Part shown: positions 15,596 through 23,534 of the stretch, one piece after another | Numbering within the stretch: the first letter of the stretch is position 1 | Layout of the letters: the number at the start of each line of letters is the position of its first letter | Source: Shimia haliotis | GTDB taxonomy: Bacteria; Pseudomonadota; Alphaproteobacteria; Rhodobacterales; Rhodobacteraceae | Assembly: GCF_900114415.1 (NCBI RefSeq) | Contig: NZ_FOSZ01000001.1 | Span: forward strand, 434,001 to 498,000 | Direction of reading: 5' to 3' | Length of the DNA: 64,000 nucleotides | Made by a program: the position numbers and the translations under genes | The notes under the pieces: generated by a model | Told to the model about the DNA's origin: nothing | Database searches by the model: none | What the model saw: only the letters and a program-made list of their open reading frames with translations

Positions 15596-16795
15596 ATGAA
15601 TATGCCGTCCTCTTTGCCTGTTGTGCGCCTGAAACCGAAAGCCAATGCCCGTGCGATCCGCCACGGGTTTCCTTGGGTTTATGATAACGAACTGGTCACA
15701 GACCGCCGCACCAAGGGATTGGAGGCGGGGGCGCTGGCCATATTGGAAGACGACAAGCGTCAGCCCTTGGGCCTTGTGGCAACCAATTCGAACAGCCGTA
15801 TTTTTTGCCGGATGCTGGACCGCGACGTGGATGCGGTTATTGATCAGGCGTGGTTTGCGGCCAAGATCTCACGCGCTCACGAGATGCGCCAACGTCTTTA
15901 TGACACTCCATTCTACCGGTTGATCCACGCCGAAGCGGACGGATTGCCCGGTGTCGTGGTGGATCGCTTTGGCGACACTGTCGTGGTGCAGCCAAATGCA
16001 GCCTGGTCCGAGATTCTGCTTGAGCCTTTGGTGGCGGCGCTGGTTGAGGTGACGGGTGTCAGCACGGTTATCAAGAACGGATCCGGACGGGCGCGGGGAC
16101 TGGAAGGTCTTGAAGATGACAGCAGCGTCATGGTTGGTACGGCCCCCGATGCGCCTGTGCCGGTTGTGATGAATGGCGCGACCTATATGGCGGATTTGAC
16201 AGGCGGGCAGAAAACCGGCCTGTTTTATGATCAGCGTCCCAACCACGGATTTGCCGCCAAGCTTTGCAAAGATGCAAAGGTATTGGACGTTTTCAGCCAT
16301 GTGGGCGGGTTCAGCCTTGCAGCATTGGCCGGAGGGGCGGCTGAGGCGACGGCTGTGGACGGCTCGGCAGCGGCTTTGGCACTGGCGGAGGCCGGTGCGG
16401 CGGCGGCGGGTGTCGCGGATCGATTTGCCACACGCAAAGGCGATGCCTTTGACGTTTTGACGGCGCTGAACGAGGAAGGCGCGACATTTGATGTGGTGAT
16501 CTGTGATCCGCCCGCGTTTGCGCCGAGCAAACCGGCGCTGGAAAAGGGATTGCGGGCCTATGAACGGGTGGCGCGGCTGGCGGCGCCTTTGGTGGCTGAG
16601 GGGGGCTATTTGGGGCTGTGTTCCTGTTCTCACGCAGCTGACGTGGCGCGGTTCCGTGGCGCAAGCCTGCGCGGCATCGGGCGGGCAGGGCGGCAAGCGC
16701 AGCTTTTGCACACGGGCTTTGCCGGACCCGACCATCCGTTGATGCCGCAGCTGGCGGAGAGCGGATACCTTAAGTCACTGTTTTTCCGCCTGTGA
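15596..16795 (+). CDS. RlmI-like 23S rRNA (cytosine-C5) methyltransferase
   Basis: Class I SAM-dependent methyltransferase, 399 residues, with an N-terminal PUA-type RNA-binding domain (about 8-75, RLKPKANARAIRHGFPWVYD) joined to the Rossmann domain. Motifs: NGATYMADLTGGQKTGLFYD with QRPNH, VLDVFSHVGGFSLAALAGGA (motif I), VVICDPPAFAPSK (motif IV) and GLCSCSHA (motif VI with Cys). This order is that of RlmI/RlmK-like enzymes that methylate 23S rRNA; the exact target base is inferred. AGGAGGGCGGC precedes the ATG. The stop overlaps the start of the PIN gene. Confidence 0.88.
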   Translation: MNMPSSLPVVRLKPKANARAIRHGFPWVYDNELVTDRRTKGLEAGALAILEDDKRQPLGLVATNSNSRIFCRMLDRDVDAVIDQAWFAAKISRAHEMRQRLYDTPFYRLIHAEADGLPGVVVDRFGDTVVVQPNAAWSEILLEPLVAALVEVTGVSTVIKNGSGRARGLEGLEDDSSVMVGTAPDAPVPVVMNGATYMADLTGGQKTGLFYDQRPNHGFAAKLCKDAKVLDVFSHVGGFSLAALAGGAAEATAVDGSAAALALAEAGAAAAGVADRFATRKGDAFDVLTALNEEGATFDVVICDPPAFAPSKPALEKGLRAYERVARLAAPLVAEGGYLGLCSCSHAADVARFRGASLRGIGRAGRQAQLLHTGFAGPDHPLMPQLAESGYLKSLFFRL

Positions 16796-17331
16796 GGCTT
16801 TTGCTGGATACCTGTGTGATCTATCCGACCGTGATGCGGGAGGTTTTGTTGGGCGTGGCTGCGACCGGTGCGTTTGAGCCGCGGTGGTCGGAGCGTATTC
16901 TGGAAGAGTGGGCGCGGGCCGCGCGTAAGATCGGCCCGACTGGAGAAGCGCAAGCGCGAGGTGAGATTGCCTTGGTGCAGGCGGCATGGCCTGCGGCGTC
17001 GGTGCGCTGGAAGCCCTCGTTGGAGGACCGCCTGTATTTGCCGGATGCAAATGACGTGCATGTTCTGGCGGCGGCGGTGGCGGCATCCTGTGACGCAATC
17101 GTTACGGTGAATGCCAAGGATTTCCCCAAACATCTGCTGGCCGAGGAAGGTCTTGGGCGGTTGGAGCCGGATGGGCTGCTGTATCGCTGCTGGCTGGACG
17201 ATCCCGACGGGGTTGGTGCAGTTTGTGAGGCCGTGCGCGCAGAGGCCGAGAGGCTGAGCGGCAAGCCTTGGGACATGCGTCCGTTGCTGAAGAAGGCGCG
17301 GTTGCCGAGGTTGGCGAAGGCTGTGGGCTAG
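16792..17331 (+). CDS. PIN-domain protein
   Basis: Protein of 179 residues beginning MRLLLDTCVIYPTVMREVLL, with Asp6 and Glu17 as the first acidic residues of a PIN ribonuclease centre, then LPDANDVHVLAAA near 85-97 and AIVTVNAKDFPKHLL near 103-117. The GTG start overlaps the methyltransferase stop (GTGA), so translation is coupled. PIN proteins are often toxins of VapBC pairs, but no antitoxin-sized gene flanks it, and it is longer than most VapC proteins (about 130). An RNA-processing or housekeeping nuclease role beside an rRNA methyltransferase is plausible, not shown. Confidence 0.78.
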   Translation: MRLLLDTCVIYPTVMREVLLGVAATGAFEPRWSERILEEWARAARKIGPTGEAQARGEIALVQAAWPAASVRWKPSLEDRLYLPDANDVHVLAAAVAASCDAIVTVNAKDFPKHLLAEEGLGRLEPDGLLYRCWLDDPDGVGAVCEAVRAEAERLSGKPWDMRPLLKKARLPRLAKAVG

Positions 17332-17346
17332 CGTCGCGAAAAGCGA

Positions 17347-18039
17347 TTAAGTGGAGGCAATGCCCCAATCGCTTTCGAGTTTTTCAATCGCTTTTACCCG
17401 ATCCTCGGACTTGGGGTGGCTGAGCAGCCACGCGGGCGTGGTTGCGCCATGTGCGCCCGTGATGTGGGGCAGACGTTCCAGCAGACTTTTCTGGGCGCTG
17501 GTGCCGATGCCGGATTTCACCATCAAAGCCGCGGCATAGGCGTCGGCCTCATATTCGTCGGCGCGCGAAAGACGGGCCATCAGCAGGCTCATGACCGAGT
17601 TGGCAATGAGCATACCGACGCCAGGCAAGAAACGGTTGAGCACCATTGCCAGCGCCGTGCGCACTGCGTTTTGTCCGGAAAAGTCGATCATCCGCCGCCG
17701 CGTGTGGCCAAGCGCAACGTGGCCCAATTCGTGCGCGATCACTGAGGCCAGCTCGGAAGGCGTTACCTCTCCGGCCTGATAGCGGTCATAAAACCCGCGG
17801 GTGAGAAAAATGCGCCCGTCCGGCGCCGCGAGGCCGTTGATCGGTTCGATTTCATAGATGTGCACCTTGATCCGGTCGATATCGAGCGCAGTCGCCATTT
17901 TGGCAATCAGCCGGCCGAGATGCGGATCGGCCAGTTCGGTAGAGTTTGCATCCAGCTCCCGGGCCGTGCGCCATGCGGAAAACCGCACCATCATGATGCC
18001 GTAGAGCAAGGCCAGTAGAATTGGGACAAGTTTAATCAT
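17347..18039 (-). CDS. M48-family zinc metallopeptidase (HtpX-like)
   Basis: Membrane-anchored peptidase of 230 residues. One N-terminal hydrophobic segment (about 3-18) is followed by the catalytic domain with HELGH at 103-107 (two His zinc ligands and the catalytic Glu) and DEYEADAYA near 161-169 supplying the third ligand. A second hydrophobic region lies at 137-155. It lacks the four-helix layout of full HtpX (about 290 residues), so it is a shorter relative likely involved in envelope protein quality control. A 6-bp inverted repeat lies just upstream. Confidence 0.85.
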   Translation of the reverse strand: MIKLVPILLALLYGIMMVRFSAWRTARELDANSTELADPHLGRLIAKMATALDIDRIKVHIYEIEPINGLAAPDGRIFLTRGFYDRYQAGEVTPSELASVIAHELGHVALGHTRRRMIDFSGQNAVRTALAMVLNRFLPGVGMLIANSVMSLLMARLSRADEYEADAYAAALMVKSGIGTSAQKSLLERLPHITGAHGATTPAWLLSHPKSEDRVKAIEKLESDWGIAST

Positions 18040-18041
18040 GT

Positions 18042-18058
18042 GATCAATATGGTTGATC
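18042..18058. promoter_or_regulatory. GATCAA-N5-TTGATC inverted repeat
   Basis: Perfect 6-bp arms around TATGG immediately upstream of the M48 peptidase ATG (18039), so close that it would lie in the leader mRNA. It may be an operator or a small hairpin. The half-site orientation is opposite to an FNR box. Confidence 0.25.
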
Positions 18059-18213
18059 CTGAAAGAAGAACAATATCGGTAATAGATATAGTACTGGACC
18101 TTTTTCCGCGACGGTGGCAGGTATTTTTCCCGATGCCGCCCCAGTTAGGACTTAATTTCGCGGTTGATAGAATTTAGAAGAGAAGTTTCTATTTTAGGTA
18201 GTAAGGTCGTTCC

Positions 18214-18675
18214 ATGAATTTTTGGGTTTATCTTGGGTATCGCGGATTATTGCGGGCGCTTGGCGGGTTTTCGGCGCTGATGGTGCTGGTTGCCATGCCG
18301 GGGATGCTGGCGCGCCTCTCGATCGGAGTGCTGCCCCATGCGACGATTTTTTACTTGCTGCTGACACTGTCCGGCTGCGCTCTTATTTTTCGCGGATTGC
18401 GCCCCAAATGGGTGGACCGTCCCTTGGGGCTGGCGCAGGGGGTGGCGATTTTTGGTACGCTGATCCTTGTGGGCTTTGGCGCGGGGGAATTGGCGGCCAA
18501 GGCGGTCATGATGTCGGACATGAAACTGGTGTCGGCACAACAGATGACCGCCGCCCTGTGGTCAGTGGCAATGGCACTGGGTACCGTTGCGGGGATTACG
18601 GGTGTAATTGTTAGCCTTTTCAATGATGTATCCGGAAGTCGCACGGTGTTTGGGCAAAGCAGCCGCGGCGTTTAA
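18214..18675 (+). CDS. Hypothetical four-helix membrane protein
   Basis: Protein of 153 residues with four hydrophobic segments at about 12-32, 41-60, 73-92 and 107-134, separated by short loops, with PKWVDRPLG in the middle loop and a polar C-terminus. I do not recognise the family. It is transcribed alone, divergently from the M48 peptidase, and its last codons overlap the 3' end of the convergent vWA gene by 4 nt. The ATG follows an AT-rich leader with only a weak ribosome site (GGTAGTAAGG). Confidence 0.6.
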   Translation: MNFWVYLGYRGLLRALGGFSALMVLVAMPGMLARLSIGVLPHATIFYLLLTLSGCALIFRGLRPKWVDRPLGLAQGVAIFGTLILVGFGAGELAAKAVMMSDMKLVSAQQMTAALWSVAMALGTVAGITGVIVSLFNDVSGSRTVFGQSSRGV

Positions 18676-19856
18676 CGCACCAGTTCACGCATGCCTTGCT
18701 CAAGACCCGCGAGGGTCATAGGCACCATTCGGTTTTCGAAGATTTCTCGGATCATCTGAATGGAATGAGTGTATTGCCAGTGGCTTTCGGGGGTCGGATT
18801 GATCCAGAGGTTTGATGTCCATTGCGCGCGCGCACGTTCCAGCCATGCTTGGCCAGGTTCTGCGTTCCAATGTTCATTTGCCCCGCCCGCATAGGCGATT
18901 TCGTAGGGAGACATCGACGCGTCTCCGACAAAAATACATTTGTAGTCCGGCCCATAGGTGCGCATCACCTCGTGGGTAGATGTCTGGTCGTTCCAGCGGC
19001 GCTTGTTATCGCGCCAGACGCCTTCGTAAAGGCAATTGTGGAAATAGTAGTATTCCAGATGTTTGAATTCGGTACGGGCCGCGGAGAATAGCTCTTCTAC
19101 AACTTTGACGTGTGGGTCCATGGATCCACCCACGTCGAGAAACAGCAAAACCTTCACAGCATTGTGACGTTCCGGACGGGTTTTGACGTCCAGATAACCG
19201 TTTTCAGCGGTGGAGCGGATTGTGCCGTTGAGGTCCAGCTCGTCGTGAGCCCCTTCGCGCGCCCAGCGACGCAGGCGTTTCAGAGCGACTTTGATGTTGC
19301 GGGTGCCCAGTTCAACGGAATCATCAAGATTGCGGAACTCGCGTTTGTCCCAAACTTTGGTGGCGCGCTGGTGGCGGCTTTCGTTCTGACCGATCCGAAC
19401 GCCTTCGGGATTGTAGCCATAGGCCCCGAACGGCGAGGTTCCGGCGGTGCCGATCCACTTGTTGCCGCCCTGATGGCGGCCTTCTTGCTCTTTGAGCCGT
19501 TCCTTGAGGGTTTCCATCAGCTTGTCAAAGCCGCCAAGCGCCTCGATCTCGGCCATCTCTTCTGGCGAGAGGTGCTTTTCCGCCATTTTGCGGATCCATT
19601 CCTCAGGAATGTCGACGGCCTCAAGCACGTCTTTGGCCGAAATTTCGTTCAGGCCATCAAAGGTTTGCGCGAAGGCTTGGTCGTATTTGTCGATGTTGCG
19701 CTCGTCTTTGACCATGATCGTGCGCCCCAGATAGTAGAAGGCGTCGATGTCATAGGTGGCCAGACCCGCCTTGAGCGCTTCGAGAAAGCCAAGGTATTCG
19801 CGCAGGGACACGGGAACGCGGGCCGAGCGGAGGTTTTCAAAGAAGCGCAGGAACAT
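18672..19856 (-). CDS. vWA-domain protein of a MoxR/vWA module
   Basis: Protein of 394 residues: an N-terminal helical half (about 1-130), a linker with HQGGNKWIGTAGTSPFGAYG and RHQRATKVWDKREFRNLDD, then a von Willebrand A domain from about 234. The metal-site motif normally DxSxS reads DVGGS (241-245), so the first Ser is a Gly. The MoxR ATPase that usually partners such proteins is encoded 2 kb upstream on the same strand. These pairs act as chaperones for assembly or metal-loading of enzyme complexes (family knowledge); the client here is unknown. Confidence 0.85.
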   Translation of the reverse strand: MFLRFFENLRSARVPVSLREYLGFLEALKAGLATYDIDAFYYLGRTIMVKDERNIDKYDQAFAQTFDGLNEISAKDVLEAVDIPEEWIRKMAEKHLSPEEMAEIEALGGFDKLMETLKERLKEQEGRHQGGNKWIGTAGTSPFGAYGYNPEGVRIGQNESRHQRATKVWDKREFRNLDDSVELGTRNIKVALKRLRRWAREGAHDELDLNGTIRSTAENGYLDVKTRPERHNAVKVLLFLDVGGSMDPHVKVVEELFSAARTEFKHLEYYYFHNCLYEGVWRDNKRRWNDQTSTHEVMRTYGPDYKCIFVGDASMSPYEIAYAGGANEHWNAEPGQAWLERARAQWTSNLWINPTPESHWQYTHSIQMIREIFENRMVPMTLAGLEQGMRELVR

Positions 19857-19859
19857 GGA

Positions 19860-20027
19860 TCAGATCGAGAAACGGTGGATGATAAGCGTGATGAACAGCC
19901 CCAAGATGCCAAAGATCATTGCGTAAATCACCGCATATTGCAGGATGTCCAGTTTTTTGCCGCCACGTCGTTTGGCGATAGTGCCGCCTGTCAGCAGACC
20001 CAAGAGGGTTCCTACGAGTACGATCAT
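19860..20027 (-). CDS. Small membrane protein (55 aa) upstream of vWA gene
   Basis: A 55-residue frame with AAGG before the ATG. It has a short N-terminal hydrophobic stretch (MIVLVGTLLGLLTGG), a basic cluster AKRRGGKKLD and a longer C-terminal membrane segment (YAVIYAMIFGILGLFITLII). It fits tightly between the vWA start (3 nt) and the DUF2927 stop (6 nt), which supports it as a real gene of the same operon. Function unknown; possibly a membrane anchor for the MoxR/vWA module. Confidence 0.7.
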   Translation of the reverse strand: MIVLVGTLLGLLTGGTIAKRRGGKKLDILQYAVIYAMIFGILGLFITLIIHRFSI

Positions 20028-20033
20028 AGTGCC

Positions 20034-21398
20034 TTATCTACTCCCTTTCAGCGGGCTGATCGCCGAAATTTCACGCAGTTTTGCGCGCACGGCCCAGTCC
20101 GGACCAAAGCCGTATCGCGCCCAGCCGAGACTGTCCAGACGCAGGGTGCCGGCTTCTTGCAGGCGTCCTTCCAAGTCAAGCGCTTCGGCCTTGAGCAGCA
20201 TAAGCGTTGACAGAAGGGCCGCGTTTTCGTGGTTGGCGACAATGGTCATATGCGGCGCGATGAGATTGAGCGCTTCTTGTCCGCGACCGGCGGCAATGGC
20301 GTGTGCGGCAAGGCGGGTTGCGATAAAGGCGCGGTGCGGCCCGTAGGTCGGATTGCGGGCAAACACGCGGTCCGCATAAAGGTATTGAGTGTGCGCCGCG
20401 TTGATGTCGGAGGCGCTGAGCAGGCGTCCGAGGGCGTAGTGCGAAAAGCCGAGGCGATGATCACTCCAGCCTTCCTGATCTGCGATTTGCAGAGCTTTGG
20501 AGGCCGCACGGCGGCGGCCTTCGGGGCTGGTGCCCGGGCCGAGGGCCACTTGGATGGCGTCAATCCATGCCCGAGGTGTCGGACGTAGGTAATTGGGAGA
20601 CAAACGCTCGCCGCGCGGATTGATGCGCGCGAGAATGGCGGGCAGGCGGTCGGCGACCTGTTGGCGTGTCATGCCGTTTTTCAGGCTCGGATCATAGTAG
20701 GCCCGCAGAATGGTCATATCAAAACCGGTCAGCACCGCGTGAACGTCATCGTCGTTAAAGACGCTGTCGGGCAGGCGGTAGAGGTCGTTGAGCGGGCCGA
20801 GCGCCTGTGCGAGTTCCTCGTGCAGACAATCGCGGGTTTCCTGTGGCGTGGTGTCGTTTGGTACAAAGATCGCAATTCTCTCGCGCTTTGTCAGATCCAC
20901 CCAGTTTGCCGACCCATTGCGCCGTGCGGATTTGTATTCCCGCAGCGACGAGATATTGGGCACCACAAAACAGGCGGCTTGCGGCAAGGTGCGGCGGATT
21001 TCCCGTCGGGTGACGGCGGACACGGTGATGTTGGCGTTGGCGGAATTGGTCAACCGGATGTCGATCCGTGCTTCATTGCGCAACCGTGTCAGCAGCGCGT
21101 TCAGATCCGCGGTCATGTTGGCAGGCGGCTTGCCGGTGACGCGCACCGTGATCGGGCCTTCAAATCGGGTCAGATGCGGCAGCGCGCGCCCGCTTTCGAG
21201 GGCGAAAGAGAGGTCCAGAAAGTCGCGCGCTATTTCGCGGTTGGACCGTGCTGGCGGTGTCGGGCGCGGGGTGGCAAAGGACTTTACCGGTGGCAGGGTG
21301 TTGTCGCTGATGGCCGCACGCGTGGGCGTGCCGGATTGTGGCACCGGAGCACATGCGGCGGCTGCAAGGGCGAGGGGAAGAAGAAACCGGAAAATCAT
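20034..21398 (-). CDS. DUF2927 lipoprotein
   Basis: Protein of 454 residues with a lipoprotein signal MIFRFLLPLALAAAACAP (Cys16). The central domain has IARDFLDLSFALESG, the ECF-like string ERIAIFVPNDTTPQETRDCL and CLHEELAQALGPLNDLYRLP, then DSVFNDDDVHAVLTGFDMTI, which is the DUF2927 pattern; HEELAQ resembles a zincin helix but catalysis is unproven. The C-terminal part (about 330-440) is helical and TPR-like. Its ATG overlaps the stop of the GNAT gene (TAATG), so the two are coupled. Confidence 0.8.
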   Translation of the reverse strand: MIFRFLLPLALAAAACAPVPQSGTPTRAAISDNTLPPVKSFATPRPTPPARSNREIARDFLDLSFALESGRALPHLTRFEGPITVRVTGKPPANMTADLNALLTRLRNEARIDIRLTNSANANITVSAVTRREIRRTLPQAACFVVPNISSLREYKSARRNGSANWVDLTKRERIAIFVPNDTTPQETRDCLHEELAQALGPLNDLYRLPDSVFNDDDVHAVLTGFDMTILRAYYDPSLKNGMTRQQVADRLPAILARINPRGERLSPNYLRPTPRAWIDAIQVALGPGTSPEGRRRAASKALQIADQEGWSDHRLGFSHYALGRLLSASDINAAHTQYLYADRVFARNPTYGPHRAFIATRLAAHAIAAGRGQEALNLIAPHMTIVANHENAALLSTLMLLKAEALDLEGRLQEAGTLRLDSLGWARYGFGPDWAVRAKLREISAISPLKGSR

Positions 21399-21856
21399 TA
21401 AGGGCGCTGATACTTTATAAATGGGGTTTTGGCGGCAATGCGGTCGTAAAGTTGACGTGCTGTGGCGTTGAAATCCTGAGTGAGCCAATAAACGGTTGGC
21501 GACCCAGCGTCGTCGGCGGCGGCATAGACCGCTTCGATCAAGGCACGTCCGATGCCTTTGCCCCGCACGGTGGGGTCGGCATAAAGGTCCTGAAGATAGC
21601 AGACGTTTTCCACTTTCCACGCGTGGCGGTGGAACAGGTAGTGGGTGAGGCCGACGGGTTTGCCGTCAACTTCGGCAATCAAACAGGTGAAATCCTGCGG
21701 ATCGTCCCCAAGCAGACGGGCAAAGGTGGATTGGTAGACCTCTTCGGGAACAGAAGAGTCATAAAACGCCAAATAGGCCGTCCAAAGACGGCGCCAGTCT
21801 GATTCGTCCGATGCCACCAAAGGGCGCACCGATACGGTCTGCGGTGTCTGCGTCAT
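21398..21856 (-). CDS. GNAT-family N-acetyltransferase
   Basis: Acetyl-CoA-dependent acyltransferase of 152 residues with the GNAT order of elements: N-terminal strand VSVRPLVASDESDWRRLW, central FTCLIAEVDGKPVGLTHYLF, motif A YLQDLYADPTVRGKGIGRAL (the RGKGIG loop binds the CoA pyrophosphate, about 98-103) and C-terminal YWLTQDFNATARQLYDRI. The acceptor substrate cannot be inferred. It begins the GNAT-DUF2927-55 aa-vWA run. Confidence 0.85.
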   Translation of the reverse strand: MTQTPQTVSVRPLVASDESDWRRLWTAYLAFYDSSVPEEVYQSTFARLLGDDPQDFTCLIAEVDGKPVGLTHYLFHRHAWKVENVCYLQDLYADPTVRGKGIGRALIEAVYAAADDAGSPTVYWLTQDFNATARQLYDRIAAKTPFIKYQRP

Positions 21857-21988
21857 ACGGCCTCTCTGTCGTGCCTCTGGTGGGCATGGCCTCGCTCGTT
21901 GTGTCAGTTTAGCAGCTTGCCCCGCAAATGGGGCAAGAATTCGCAGGTTTCGGGTCGGTTTTTAGGGGCGGATCAAGCGGCGCGCCAA

Positions 21989-22828
21989 TTAGCGGCCGGA
22001 TCGAGCCATAAACGCGAGCCGTTCAAACAGGTGGACGTCTTGTTCGTTCTTCAAAAGCGCACCGTGCAGTTTCGGCAGGGCGGAGGCGCCATCGCGTTTG
22101 AGATCCTCGGGCGAGAGGTCCTCTGCCAAAAGGAGTTTCAGCCAGTCGATCACCTCGGAGGTGGAGGGTTTTTTATTCAGCCCCGGGGTGTCGCGGATCT
22201 CATAGAACTGCGTCAAAGCGGTGGTCAGAAGTGATTCCTTGACGCCCGGATGGTGGACTTCGACGATCTGTTTCAGCGTGTCGATTTCAGGGAAGCGGAT
22301 ATAGTGGAAGAAACAGCGGCGCAGGAAAGCGTCAGGCAGTTCTTTTTCGTTGTTTGAGGTGATGATGATGATCGGACGGTGCTTGGCCGTCACGGTTTCG
22401 CCGGTCTCGTAGACATGGAACGCCATTTTGTCGAGTTCCTGCAACAGGTCGTTGGGGAATTCGATGTCGGCTTTGTCGATTTCATCAATCAGCAGCACCA
22501 CACGCTCGTCGGAGTCAAAGGCTTCCCAGAGTTTGCCGCGTTTGATGTAGTTGGAAATGTCGTGCACACGCTCGTCGCCCAACTGGCTGTCACGCAGGCG
22601 CGACACGGCGTCGTATTCATAAAGACCCTGCTGGGCCTTTGTGGTGGATTTGATATTCCACTCGATCATGCGCAGGCCAAGAGACTGCGCCACCTGAAGC
22701 GCCAATTCGGTTTTGCCGGTGCCCGGCTCGCCTTTGACCAGAAGCGGACGTTCCAGCGCCACGGCTGCGTTGACCGCCACGGTCAGATCGTCAGTGGCGA
22801 CATAGTCTTTGGTGCCTGAAAATTTCAT
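21989..22828 (-). CDS. MoxR-family AAA+ ATPase
   Basis: AAA+ ATPase of 279 residues from the ATG after AGGGAAAACTG. Walker A GEPGTGKT at 33-40, Walker B VVLLIDEID with Asp115-Glu116, sensor-like IIITSNNEKELPDAF and arginine-rich FLRRCFFHYIRFPE follow in the normal MoxR order. It should act with the vWA protein encoded downstream on the same strand as an ATP-driven chaperone. It is divergent from dksA. Confidence 0.9.
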   Translation of the reverse strand: MKFSGTKDYVATDDLTVAVNAAVALERPLLVKGEPGTGKTELALQVAQSLGLRMIEWNIKSTTKAQQGLYEYDAVSRLRDSQLGDERVHDISNYIKRGKLWEAFDSDERVVLLIDEIDKADIEFPNDLLQELDKMAFHVYETGETVTAKHRPIIIITSNNEKELPDAFLRRCFFHYIRFPEIDTLKQIVEVHHPGVKESLLTTALTQFYEIRDTPGLNKKPSTSEVIDWLKLLLAEDLSPEDLKRDGASALPKLHGALLKNEQDVHLFERLAFMARSGR

Positions 22829-22959
22829 CAGTTTTCCCTGCGCGTTCCCTGTTTCGGCGGCGACCCTAGCGTGAACATAATTTGTCCGCAATGCGGTGCT
22901 AGGGGAGGTGGACATTACGTCACGAAGGCGGTATTGGCAGGCCAGTACAGGGGGTTCAC

Positions 22960-23433
22960 ATGTCTGACTTGAGTACCATGCCGGACGTGACCCACGACAA
23001 GGGAGCAGAAATGAAGGCCGAGACTTTCCTGCCTGACGACTATCGTCCTGCTGAGGACGAGCCGTTCATGAATGAGCGGCAGACCGAATACTTCCGTCGC
23101 AAACTGATCGACTGGAGAGGCGAGCTGCTTGCTGAGACCCGCGATACCATCGAAGGTCTACAGGACAGCACACGCAATATTCCAGATGTGGCAGACCGGG
23201 CCAGTGAGGAGACTGACCGGGCGTTGGAACTTCGGACACGCGATCGCCAGCGCAAGCTGGTGTTGAAGATCGATAGCGCATTGCGCCGGATTGACGAAGG
23301 TGAGTACGGATACTGTGAAGTGACCGGCGAGCCGATTTCGCTCAAGCGGCTGGATGCACGCCCGATTGCGACGATGAGTCTTGAGGCGCAAGAGCGTCAC
23401 GAGCGTCGTGAAAAGGTGCATCGCGACGATTGA
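22960..23433 (+). CDS. dksA: RNA polymerase-binding transcription factor DksA
   Basis: Secondary-channel regulator of RNA polymerase that acts with ppGpp, 157 residues. The coiled-coil tip has NIPDVADRASEETD, with Asp76 and Asp79 matching the two essential tip aspartates of E. coli DksA, and Ala81. The zinc finger is degenerate: YGYCEVTGEPISLKRLDARP keeps Cys119, but the other three ligand positions are Thr, Ser and Ala, as in known alphaproteobacterial forms that fold without zinc. AGGGGGTTCAC precedes the ATG and a terminator follows. Confidence 0.93.
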   Translation: MSDLSTMPDVTHDKGAEMKAETFLPDDYRPAEDEPFMNERQTEYFRRKLIDWRGELLAETRDTIEGLQDSTRNIPDVADRASEETDRALELRTRDRQRKLVLKIDSALRRIDEGEYGYCEVTGEPISLKRLDARPIATMSLEAQERHERREKVHRDD

Positions 23434-23458
23434 TCCCCGCGGACAGCTGACATAAAGA

Positions 23459-23486
23459 CGCCGGGCTACCACAGCCCGGCGTTTTT
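23459..23486 (+). terminator. Intrinsic terminator of dksA
   Basis: A perfect 9-bp stem (23459-23467 with 23473-23481), a 5-nt loop and TTTTT. It begins 26 nt after the dksA stop. Confidence 0.88.
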
Positions 23487-23534
23487 CGTTTCGCAATGGT
23501 GGGTTTGTCAAAAGCATCAGGATACAAAGGCACG

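Noticed and set aside
18042-18058. FNR-type site before the M48 gene
   Set aside because: The half sites are in the reverse orientation (ATCAA...TTGAT rather than TTGAT...ATCAA); kept only as a generic inverted repeat.
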